DNA of 64,000 bases from Marasmius tenuissimus (taxonomy: Eukaryota; Basidiomycota; Agaricomycetes; Agaricales; Marasmiaceae): contig JAQOTA010000058.1 in NCBI GenBank assembly GCA_029532415.1, positions 558,001 through 622,000 on the forward strand. The letters run 5' to 3'. A model generated the notes under the pieces. That model was given only the letters and a program-made list of their open reading frames with translations, did not search any database and was not told the DNA's origin. Below, one piece after another: positions 24,768 through 34,854 of the stretch; position 1 is the first letter of the stretch, and each line of letters opens with the position of its first letter. The position numbers and the translations under genes were made by a program.

Positions 24768-24906
24768 CTCATGTCGTGGGTATGATAGGTATCTAGCGTT
24801 CAAGAAGCCGTCGAAAGTCGACGAGTCCACTCAAATCCCTATAATTACACGGAGAAGGGCACTCCATCCGCAAAAGTAGTAGTAGGTCAGTATGTAACTT
24901 CTAAGT

Positions 24907-26914
24907 CTAAAGTTCATCATGACCATCATTGACCCTCCTTCTTGTCGTGTCCTGTTTCCTCTTCTCATCATCCTTCTTACCATCCTTTGACTTGGGCGGC
25001 CTCTGTTTTGCGCCTTTTACATCCAGCCCGGCTTTGCGGAGTACACCGGCAATTTTCTGCATATCCCGTTCAATCGCCTCGCGATCGGCTACTTCCCCTT
25101 CTCCTACTTCGTCGTCATCCAGCATCTCAATAGTGAAAGTTCCGTCCTCAGCCAAATCACCGATAATCATGTTGTCTGTCACTCCTTCCACCGGGTTTCC
25201 TTTAATGGCCTTCAAAGCTCTCTTGATGAGCTCGTTCTGTGCGTTACTGATGCCTCCCATGCCAGCAGCAGCAGCCCTTTCCGCGCTCTTAGACGGCAAA
25301 ACGGGTTTAGGCTGAGTGATCTTCTGCGGATGATCGGCCTCCGATACGGCGTACACATCCTTCTGCTGGTTGGGACTATTTATAATCTCCCGGCAGCGGA
25401 TTTGAGCTTGTTCGTCGACATCGTCGTGGGACCGGAATCCCGGTTCTCCGCAAAGTCGTGGCGTGTTGACGACGAGGATATAAGAACATGTCTTGGATTC
25501 CTTGACAAATAGAATCGAGTCCGTCACCACCATTGAGCAGTGAAACTGTTTTCCCCAGTACATTGGTTGTCAGGCAAGGACGTGATTGGTCGGTCGGTGG
25601 TGATTTCAAAGATGTAACCACGGGAGGGCAAAGCGATGGAATAGAGATATAATAGAACCAAGTCAGCGGTTGCAACCTGAGTTTGAGGCAAAAAGGTTAC
25701 CTGTACTTCCACTTCGCGGGGTTTTCCATTCATGTCACATATGGTGCCATCCCCCCAGCGTTGGACGAGATACCTCGATCCTGCGCCACGGGCAAGCTTC
25801 AGATTTGTGGCGATGGCGTTTCGTTGGGCGACGGTGAGGTCGGCACCGGGAGCAGGGGTCACAGGAGCTTTTCCTAGCGTGTAGGACTCCCACTAAGGCA
25901 CACAAAGTGGGATAATAAGTGGCAATAAGTAACAGAGTCTAACGGAGAATTAGTTTAGCTCGCGCGCACCGTTGGGTCTTCCTCTACGAACAACACAAAA
26001 CGGAGATGTCATGTCAGTATGAATGCATTTCGGTTGCGAGGAGATATTCGGATAAAATGGTGGTGGACGTGCCGTGTTGAGATATGACGGGAGTTGACAG
26101 ACTCGAGCACAAGGTTAAAAGCGAAATAATGCCACGGCGGCCGTAGGAAGAGAATTGTTTAGATGGAAAAAGATATTTGAAGCGTGGATGTGCTATGCTC
26201 AATCAAAAGAGAATAGGAAAAAGAAAAGTCGCTAAAGAGTTGGATCAATCACCTGGGACATGTGAATTGCTTTGGGAAAGTTCCTTGAACTGGCGTATTT
26301 CTTGATTATGACAATAAGAATAGGTGAACCACCCCTGGCGGCGCTGATGTTTCCTTCCTGTCAATGACGGTTCCTAAAGATGCGGTTGGAAAGGACGCAC
26401 GTAAAGGCAATGTCCGGCCAAGGGTTGGAGAAGTGACCAGCTGTGTGTGGTGGTGACTTCATCGTCAGTATCGTCTTCTACAGGTGGCGGGGGTAGGTCA
26501 AGAGGTGCAGGGATGAAACATAAATACGAGTCCCGTGGACCCATCTTCATGTGCTCGAGAGAATAGGTCGGCTTGGGATTTGGGGTAACCTTGAAAGAAT
26601 CACATTTACGTTGAGTGCAACGACAACAGAGATCGAGAAAGACTGACGGGTGCCGAGTCCCCAGTTCCGATCTCTTTGAATATCTGTGAAGACTGCTCTG
26701 AGCTCACACCCCAGGGTTGATCGAGGAATTCGAGTTCGCCGCCTTGGAGACCATCTTTCAACCACTTCTGTGCAGTTTCATTGAGCACTGGCAGATTGCT
26801 GAGGAAAGCGACCTTGTATTTGGGGAAAGCGTAGGTGTCGGGAGGAAGCGAGTGATATGATCGGCCAAAGACTAGAGATGATGGAAGTAGGAGGAGAAGG
26901 AGGGAGGGGAGCAT
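24907..26914 (-). CDS. YOS9: OS-9/Yos9 ER lectin with MRH domain and HDEL tail
   Basis: Lectin of ER-associated degradation that recognises trimmed glycans on misfolded proteins and passes them to the Hrd1 ligase. The signal peptide is clear (MLPSLLLLLLPSSLVFG). The OS-9 start region follows (FPKYKVAF). The MRH domain spans several exons: GHCLY, then RRQGWFTYSYCHNQEIRQF, the EVEVQ/RWGDGTICD exon, FHCSMVVTDSILFVKE and the C-rich end. The mature protein ends NDGHDEL, an ER-retrieval signal as in yeast Yos9, which fixes the stop codon. A Lys/Asp-rich tail of about 60 residues precedes it. It is divergent from the AT-hook gene. Intron positions around the first MRH cysteine are inferred. Confidence 0.9.
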
Positions 26915-27530
26915 TGTGGACGCTGCAGACGGCAGCGAGCTCTAGCAGTGCTCTGGCAAAGGTAGATCGCGCTTTGGCCAGATGGCCCATGCGCACAGAA
27001 CACGTCAACGGGACTATCACGTGTGAGGAACGGCGCGTCACAAGGGTCGTGTTTCCATATATGGGAAAGGTCGACCGTATCGAGTTCCTTGCCCTCGATC
27101 GGCGGGGCTGTGAAGATAATTCCACTGGGTAACTGGGGAGACTGGTAACATAACATGCGGTAGCAGTTCAAAGCAGCGCTACGCCTCGTTGATTCCCATA
27201 AATTTCAACTTTATTTTTCTGTTTATTTCTCCAGCGAACGATCGTTGCTCGTTTTGTTTCCCGTGAGCATCTAATAATTACGTGAAAAAGTCCCTCGAAA
27301 TCAGGGACCATGCCTTATGAACAGGGAGATTGCAGAAAGAAGCCTTATTTGAGAAAATGCACATAATAATAGGCTTATATTTGCTTCAATAATAATCCCT
27401 AATAAGAAGTTCCTTCGCCCTACAACTACCTTTCTCTCTCTTCCTTCAACCGCCTCGTCCCCTGCTTCCCGATTCTTCTCGTCCCTCAGATACCATCCCT
27501 TTGTTTTTCTTGCCTTGAATTCGTCTCCCA
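26915..27530. other. Divergent promoter region, OS-9 / AT-hook gene
   Basis: About 600 bases between two start codons. Overlapping open frames on the minus strand have no protein-like composition. I see nothing else in it. Confidence 0.5.
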
Positions 27531-28099
27531 ATGCCTTCAGACCTGCAAGATCACTCCGAGGACCAAGCAGATAAACAATACGAGGGAGACGAGTTGGAAG
27601 CTGAGCAGAGTGGAGGAGCAGACGAAGGTCGGTTGGCCTCGCATCGTATACGATCGATTATCCATGATCTGTCTTGACTGATCCATATCTTTGCTTGCAG
27701 GAAATGCTCGTGCCGGCGGAGAAAGTACCGCGCCTCCTGCAAAGCGTGGTCGTGGTCGCCCAAAAGGAAGTAAAAACAAGAACAACAAGTCGGGTGCACC
27801 CTCGACTTCTGCTGCGACAGCCGGGCCCTCGTCGACCGTGCCAAAGAAGAGAGGGAGGCCCCCGAAGGTATCGTGCACTCCCTCTCCTCGTCGTGTCAAA
27901 TCACGCGTCGTGCTCATCGTTTCGTGTCGTTCACCAGGAAAAGAAGCCTGCTGACTCCGCAGGGGACGAGCCTCCTGCAAAGAAGAAACGGGGTCGACCT
28001 CCCAAGAAGAAGCCCGAATCATCCGCAGAGGGCGATGGCCCGGTCAGTGCGGACGAGGGTGAGCCCAAGAGGAAGCGCAGGCCAAAGTCGACGACCTGA
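27531..28099 (+). CDS. AT-hook protein (HMGA-like)
   Basis: Small, highly charged nuclear protein of about 120-130 residues in three exons. After an acidic N-terminus (DHSEDQADKQYEGDELEAE) come three AT-hook cores that would bind the minor groove of A/T-rich DNA: KRGRGRPKGSK, KKRGRPPK and KKRGRPPKKK. A fourth basic patch (PKRKRRPKS) is at the end. The second intron falls right after a hook's PPK, so the hooks are on separate exons. It resembles HMGA-type architectural factors, but short AT-hook proteins diverge quickly and I cannot name an orthologue. Confidence 0.8.
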
Positions 28100-28570
28100 A
28101 GTGCACGCAGTCGTGTCCACGGCTCGCTCCGCCCATCTCCGTTTTGTCCCTCCACGTTCCCGCTGTTCTTCCTTGCCTATCGTCATGTTGTGTACGACAT
28201 ACCACCTCGACTCCATTTACTACGTTTCCATCTAGCCCCTTGGACTCTTGCTTTATTTTTTCCTGCTGTTCTCCCGCTACCCTCTCATCGACTTTGCTGT
28301 GAAAGATTTTTTCTCGTGCTTTTCTGGAATTCTTTGTATGATGTATATATCCACTGTCACAATAGTTTAGAAGGAATACTTGGATGGATCCAATTCGACG
28401 TTTATGGAAGACATATTTCGGTTCGTTATGAAGGACATGAGGTGCATGTTACGCACGCCATAAGAACACAATAAAAAAATCAGAGCAGCTGGTGTACACG
28501 ACATAAATATTCTCGCTACCAATAGTATCTAAGGCGAAGGACGTCCCCGCGACGTTGAGTCGAGCATCGC
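28100..28570. other. Convergent 3' region, AT-hook gene / kynurenine 3-monooxygenase
   Basis: Untranslated sequence between two stop codons, pyrimidine-rich on the plus strand. No gene or fold is recognised. Confidence 0.5.
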
Positions 28571-30529
28571 CTATCGGAGCCACGTCCTTGCCGTACGTGC
28601 CACCCAGTAGGTAGCGACTCCAAGCATTGTTGCGCCGACATAGCTTATAGCCGTCAAGCTCCTGGTCTGTCGGGACGCTGTCCTTCTCACGACATCGTAG
28701 CTGATGTCCGGACGGAAGGTGACCAGCGTATAGAGCGGTAGCCATCCTCTTGGTTCGCTGTCGTTATATAGCTTCGTCTCCAGCTCTGTACACAATGACG
28801 ACAGCGTCTTGGTCGACGGTGAGCTCAACTTGTAGAGCCACCCATCCAGGACTTTCGGACCAGATACATGGGCGTCGTGACGAGATGGCGCATCTCGACG
28901 CTGTCGGTAGGTAGAATGGAGAGCGAAAGAAAAAAACCCATCAACACCGAATCGAGATACTCCCGCCACTGACAAGCGACGACTCACTAGTTGTTCATCG
29001 CCAACTCAGTGATGGCAATGAGATCTTTGTGCCTCTCCAGAGAGTACCTCGATAATGTTCGGGCGAGACGCTCGTCTTCGTGACTATCGGTCCCTATCGG
29101 AGAGCTCGACTTGACCTCCTCCTGATCGAATAAAACTTTCAGGACCCTCACATCTTCTAGGCCACAATTTAGTCCCTGCCCATAGAAGGGCACCATGGAA
29201 TGTGCTGCGTCACCCAGAAGGATTCCCCGATCCTTGTAGTGATAAGGGTTGGACTAGAGAAGAGCGCGTGCATTCGAAACGAAAATGGTGAGTTAACCTG
29301 GCCGGGTTCTTTTCATTTCGATGCTTACCTTGGTACAAATCAGGGGACTCCGGGGATTGTGTGTGAAGTCGTGAACGAGGTTGTTCTCACCCAATGCATC
29401 CAACGCATCCGGAAAGTTGGTCCGAAACCAAGGTACAAAAATGTCCGGAGAGGACAGGCGGTCCAGCTCGACGGTAGGTGCAAATAGGGTGCAGGTGAAG
29501 GTTTTGTCCTGAAGAGTGGCACATGGAAATTAACGAACGTGAAATGGGAGGCTGGATGATATTTACTTTGTTTGGGAGTGCAATAAGCATGTAGGAGCGG
29601 CGCGGCCATATATGGAGGTGGTTCGGATCAAGTCGAAACGTAGATCGTCCTTCGTGGTCAAGTCCTGCCGGCATTTTCAGTTCAATGTACTCGTGCTTGA
29701 TGTACTCCTGTTGGTAGTCCATTCTATGCATTGTAAAGTTTCATCACAAAGGGAGAAGAGGGTTTAGAGAAATGTGAGGTCAAGAGGGTAAAGGCACGAG
29801 GATCGTTTTAGAATGTGCGAACCTGACGACTTTCATCATCTGTCGGCGGACAGTGGAATAACTTCCATCTGCACCGACACAAAGATCAAAGTTGACCGTG
29901 TGGTCTTCCTTACGGTTTAAGTCTTCGACCGTTAATTTTCTCTTGTCAAAGTCCACGAAGCGAACTTTGTGTCGGAAGAAAATTTCGACATCCTGCGTGT
30001 TGGAGACTTCGCCCAGTAGCCCTTCATTCAGAAGGGCACGGTCGATGGAATTAATGCACTAGCACCCCCCAAGGCGGTAAGTTGAAGAGTACCAAAACGG
30101 TTCGGAAATTAAACCTCCTGACCTGTCCATCTCGGTCGTATAATTGGCTATCGAGCTTTCCATCCAAGTGATGAATCATACGTCCTTTCATGGGAATAAC
30201 GGTCTGCATAAAGTGTTCAGCGGCCTTTGGGGAAATAGCATGTATCGCGGCAATTCCGCGGTGCGAAATGGCAAGGTTTATAGAACGCTGTCGGGCCTCA
30301 GCCTTTGCAGAAGGTAAACGCAAGTCTAAAAATTACAGCGAAGAAGAGGGAGATGTAAGTAGAAAGAATTAACGAGATCGATTTACGATCGCTCACCTTC
30401 TCGACCCTCGTAAAGGAGAACTCGCCACCCGCGCTTCGCCAGCATCATTGCGGCCAAACATCCCACAGGACCTGCCCCAATGACAGCTGCCGTTTTTTTG
30501 CGAGAGGAACCGTGTGCTTGGAATCCCAT
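28571..30529 (-). CDS. BNA4: Kynurenine 3-monooxygenase (apparent one-base frame slip)
   Basis: FAD enzyme of the outer mitochondrial membrane that hydroxylates kynurenine with NADPH and O2. The N-terminal dinucleotide-binding motif is AVIGAGPVGCLAAMMLAKRG. Then SINLAISHRGIAAI, CVGADGSYSTVRRQMMK, LHIWPRRSYMLIALPN, and the second FAD motif GILLGDAAHSMVPFYGQGLN with LEDVRVL. The C-terminal exon starts YVEMRHLVTTPMYLVRK, then the frame slips by one base near 28852 (one A short in an A run). It continues as VLDGWLYKLSS and ends in a hydrophobic anchor (ISYVGATMLGVATYWVA). Read without correction the protein stops 9 codons later and loses the anchor. This may be a sequencing or assembly error. The ATG gives MGFQAHGSSRKKTAAVIG. 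It is divergent from kynureninase. Confidence 0.92.
28848..28857 (-). other. Frame-slip position in BNA4
   Basis: On the minus strand the sequence reads CGAAAGTCC. Inserting one A or G would restore the family reading Arg-Lys-Val-Leu-Asp. Both flanking frames are recognisable kynurenine 3-monooxygenase sequence, and no GT-AG intron fits. Confidence 0.6.
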
Positions 30530-31324
30530 GGTGGATTTGGAGAAAAGAAAAGGCTATCTGACTCGACCTTGGGCCTGGCCTGCCTGACTGAGCAACGAGG
30601 TTATGATAATGCAAGGATGACGAAGCACTCCCCATATGTGTGTTTTTTGCTTTCCTATTCTTTCCAGCATTGTACAGATTGAAAGAGGTTGATCTTTGCT
30701 CGGATGTTCCAGAATAGCCGCCAGGACCGCCTTCGGATGGGTTACGGACTAGAATTAAGACGGAAAAGCATAGAAAACTGGAAACAGACGAAGCGAGCGA
30801 AATGAATTTGACGGCCGCGGGTAACGACCAGCAAAAGTACGCTTGGACATCCCTGGCAATAGTGAACCTTTTCATTTGCCCACAACCAGCACACTCCAGT
30901 ACCCCAGTTCTCTGCCCTGAACAGCCGTCAATATCGCCAATGCCTACAGATGCCTACAAGATCCACCCAATTTCTGATCTTACCTTCTGCCCACGCGCAC
31001 TGTGCATAAATTCGCAATAACCTTGAGACGACGACGATGATATGCGACCATTTTGGACACCGGCCGGTTAGCTGCAACCAGTCAATCAATCCTATCGCGC
31101 CAAAACTTGAGAGGGAGTAATGTGAGGATGACGAACAGACTGATATTTATTCCTATCGAAGACCGCAAGATCCGGTTTGGGGGAGGCAAGACCCGCACAA
31201 GCCGTGCCTGTACAAAAAGCAGCGACTCATTTATCCTTTCTACAAGTACCACCACCATCGATCTTCTCAAGAAAGTGCTCTCCCTCCTCGATAACCTTCC
31301 GATCTCCTTCATATCACCAAAATC
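30530..31324. other. Divergent promoter between BNA4 and BNA5
   Basis: About 800 bases between two start codons of the kynurenine pathway. It is the natural place for shared control of the two genes. I cannot see a defined operator. Confidence 0.55.
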
Positions 31325-33023
31325 ATGTCCAACGTCACCCTCCCATTGCGAGACGAGTTTGTGATTCCAACTAACCGCGAAGTGGGTGCTATTGAAGGTG
31401 AGTGTAGTCATCCTTTGCCAAAATCGTCTTTCTGATGCGCATTATCACAGCCAACGATAATCCATGTGTTTATCTTTGCGGAAACTCCCTCGGAGCCATG
31501 AGCAAGAAGTCGAAGCAGCTAGTCCAAGAAGAGCTAGACGTCTGGGGAAATCGGTGAGCACAAGCAAGCCCCGCACCGTGTTCGGACCATTTCTGACATC
31601 CAGAAACTATTCCTCTCAGAGCTGTTATTGGACACTTCAGCCACCCATATGATAGACCATGGACTAGTTGCACAGATCATGTCGTTCCTCTCCTCGCCGA
31701 GCTGGTCGGTGCGTCACAATTATGGTCTTTCACGCTGCTCCTCGTGTTCATTATCTTCTTTGACATACAGGAGCCAAGAACACGGAAGTCGCATGCATGA
31801 GCACGTTAACTGCCAATCTACACCTCATGATGGATTCCTTCTACAAACCCACGTCTCAACGTTACAAGTTATTATGTGAAGCAAAAGCCTTCCCCTCGGA
31901 TCAAGTGCGTTCTTGTAATTCTATCTCATGGCCAAAAGCGCTGACAGAAAACTCGGGTGTTGCCGTCTATCTTTAGTACGCCTTCGCGTCACAAGTTCGT
32001 GCGCGAGGCTTTGACCCTGCCACAACTATCATCGAATTATCTCCTCGTGAAGGCGAATATACTCTTCGAACGGAAGATATCCTTGAGACTATTGAGAGGG
32101 AAGGGGACTCAATCGCTCTTGTATTGTTCAGTGGGATCCAGTACTACACCGGCCAATGGTTCGCGATGGAGACAATTACCCGCAAGGCAAAAGAAAAGGT
32201 TAGTGCTTGAGCCCCTTTTTAACCCCTCAGCCCAACTTAATTCTCATCGTAATAGGGCTGCGTATGCGGCTGGGATCTCGCACACGCCATCGGTAACGTT
32301 CCACTCTCATTACACGACTGGAACGTCGACTTCGCTGTGTGGTGCACGTACAAATACCTCAACTCAGGTCCGGGCGGTATCGCTGGGCTGTTCATTCATG
32401 AGAAATGGCATGAAATTGAACAACCTAAGTAAGCGTTGGCCTCCTCGTTGGATGGATCAGGTACTCATTGTCCCTTGTTACCCTCTTTCTTCCCGCATAG
32501 ATACACGGGCTGGTGGGGTAACGAACTAGCTACTCGCTTCAAAATGGCCTCCACGTTTGGGCCGTCGCCCGGTGCACAAGGTTTCCAGCAGTCAAACCCT
32601 TCAACATTGACGATCATGGCGCTCTTGGGTGCGCTTCAGGTGTTTAAGCAGGCCGGAATGATGGGACCCCTCAGGGCGCGCTCGTTGGTCCTCACGAACG
32701 TGCTGGAACAATATCTCCTGAAGTCGAAGTACTTTATCCCACCCAAAAACGCCGCTGCCAACGAAGGCAAATCTGGGTTCACCATCCTTACACCAACTAA
32801 GTCCGAGGAACGCGGCTCTCAGCTGTCGTTGTTATTCCTTCCTGTTGGATCGGGTCTCATGAGGAAGGTTTTCGACGCGTTGATCTCACTTGGTGTAGTG
32901 GGAGATGAACGTGAGCCTGATGTGATTCGCTTGGCTCCTATACCCTTATACTCCACGCTGGAGGAGGTAGAAAAGGCGGCTTCGTTGTTAGAGCGCGCCT
33001 TGGACGACAATGTACAATCATAA
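31325..33023 (+). CDS. BNA5: Kynureninase
   Basis: Pyridoxal-phosphate enzyme that cleaves 3-hydroxykynurenine to 3-hydroxyanthranilate and alanine. The first exons read [20 protein letters not shown] and, after the intron, [15 protein letters not shown]. Further blocks are [48 protein letters not shown] and [19 protein letters not shown]. The PLP-lysine segment is [16 protein letters not shown], and [13 protein letters not shown] follows. It ends in [18 protein letters not shown] as expected. The seven or so introns all close in frame and no key residue is missing. It faces BNA4 head to head and BNA7 tail to tail. Confidence 0.95.
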
Positions 33024-33195
33024 GTAAGCGGACGTAACGGTTTTAGGGACTTTCACGAGAAAAGTGTAATGATCAATTGTATAAATCTTCAAGTTGCGAC
33101 TCCCGTCAGAAAACGGTTAGATTATATTTCGTTCTATTTCTGCTCCCGACAGACTGAATTACTTCCAACCGCCGGGACGGGAACCAGGTCACCCC

Positions 33196-34091
33196 CTACG
33201 ATGAGATGAAGTCCGCAATTAGTTGGATGTATTGTGGAGCTTGTAATATCGCATCGTGTTCCTGGTCCAGCTCTCTAAAGCTACTTGCGACTGCGGACGG
33301 TCCGGATATACTCTTGAGGTGGTCAACCATGGCCTCACTTTGGACCGAGTCCACAAGTGTGTCACCACTTGAATGAATAATTATCCACCGGTATTTCGTA
33401 TGCTCCGCCCGTGGACGTTCTCGGTATGTCGCGACTGAAAAGTCGACATACGATGGAAGGTCCCCAAAGGCATTGACAATGAACATTTCACGGTAGTCGG
33501 GGAATGAAGCTAGAAGCCTGTCGATGTCGTAAATTCCCTCTGAGAGAATGATACCCTGAACTGCGTCAAGTAAGTCGGAATTTGGCGTGAGAGAAGGAGT
33601 GATGTGGGATGAGTCGAGGATTATCGAGGACAGCATGTGGGCACTGCAAGAGTGGCCTATAAGATAAAGCTTGCTGCGGTCGAAGAGAACATTGGCGTCG
33701 GAAGCAATGCTCTCGTTATCAGGCTGCCAAGTCAGGATGAAGTGGAGGAACTGTAGGAGGTCCTCTGAGTGTCCTGGGTGGCGAAATGGGGGGCCCTGGT
33801 CTGCGGATCGGGGCGACAAGCGGTAATTTGGAACAGCTACTGGACAGCCAGTGGACTCGACCAGTCTCTGGGCCAGAGTAGAATGATCACTCTTGTCCTC
33901 CCTGTTAAGTCATAAACGTTAGTAAGAAGCACAGTAGGTCGAAGTAAAGAGACTTGCGATCGCCATGCCCCTCCATGAACGAAGCACACAAGTGGACGGG
34001 ACTGAGTTCCGCGAGCACGATACAGGTCAAACCGTCTGTACCGATCGCTGTCAGGTCCAGAGTAGTATGGTATATCGGATAAAACCTCCAT
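33196..34091 (-). CDS. BNA7: Kynurenine formamidase
   Basis: Alpha/beta-hydrolase that turns N-formylkynurenine into kynurenine. Two exons (33958-34091 and 33196-33901) give 279 residues. The family's oxyanion motif HGGxW is present as VHGGAWRSEDKSDH, followed by VPNYRLSPR. The nucleophile elbow reads LIGHSCSAHM, with Ser in place. The acidic residue is likely in the IIHSSGDTLVD segment and the His in ELDQEHDAIL. The intron joining HGGAWRS to EDK must use a GC donor (GCAAGT); a GT donor three bases on breaks the frame. It starts MEVLSDIPYYSGPDSDRY. Neighbouring BNA5 and BNA4 act on its product, which strengthens the assignment. Confidence 0.92.
33902..33957 (-). other. GC-AG intron in BNA7
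   Basis: A 56-nt intron with donor GCAAGT and acceptor TTAACAG. It is required to keep the frame between WRS and EDK. GCAAGT is the common form of the minor GC donor. Confidence 0.75.
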
Positions 34092-34308
34092 GGCTGAACC
34101 TGAGGAGGAGGCGTAAGCGTGGGAGTTTCTTGGCTATGTATGGCACTTGCTGCGCATTGGCGCTGCCGGATTAGCCGGGAGAGCTTGGGCTATATGACGT
34201 CAACATTGCCCTCAGTCTCAGGATTCTGCATAAAAAGCGGGCTTCCGGGTCTGGGTAGTCTACTCGTACTTTTACCCCCAACCACTATCACGAATTTGAC
34301 GATTTACC

Positions 34309-34704
34309 ATGGCATTTACCGCCTCTGACATTTGCAAGGTATTTCTTCAACCCATTTTCCTTGATTTCTCTACATACTGATAACCGGTATGCGTTTCAGA
34401 TCCTCGTCGCTATCTTCATCCCACCTCTCGGTGTGTTCTTCGAACGTGGATGCGGTGCCGACTTCGTGCGTGACCTCGATATATCTGTCTGCGGCTCATT
34501 CCTGATAATAACCTCAACAGTGCATCAACATTCTGTTGACGATATTGGGTTATATGTGCGTACAATTGCCGACTCGGACGCTTCGCGATGCTGACTCTTT
34601 GCTTCCAGTCCTGGAATCATCCACGGTGCGTTTCGTACATCAGGCGAGCAACCTGAAGACTCATTGCCATTCCTTCAGCCCTCTATATCATTCTCAAATA
34701 TTAA
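34309..34704 (+). CDS. PMP3: Plasma membrane proteolipid 3 (PMP3/UPF0057)
   Basis: Tiny membrane protein of 57 residues that affects membrane potential and cation tolerance. Five exons, split by four short introns, join to MAFTASDICK, ILVAIFIPPLGVFFERGCG, ADF, CINILLTILGY, IPGIIHA and LYIILKY. This is the two-helix layout of the Pmp3/RCI2 family, with the conserved PPLGVF(F)E(R)GC segment between helices. The gene is too fragmented for a long open frame. It is divergent from BNA7, about 220 bases away, and convergent with eIF2B epsilon. Confidence 0.93.
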
Positions 34705-34854
34705 TGACCAAGAACCATTCGTGAACCTGGGACATAGTACCATACAGAACACCAGTGCTCTTAATACGTCATTGATACCCATTTCCTTGTATCTGCCAGT
34801 GCTTAATACAGTTGTTATTTGTACACCGTATTGAACACAGAATGCTATTTATGT

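Noticed and set aside
24741..24770. GGTTCGAAG segment resembling a tRNA T-loop
   Set aside because: No acceptor, D-loop or anticodon arm can be built around it; the match is part of a short inverted repeat.
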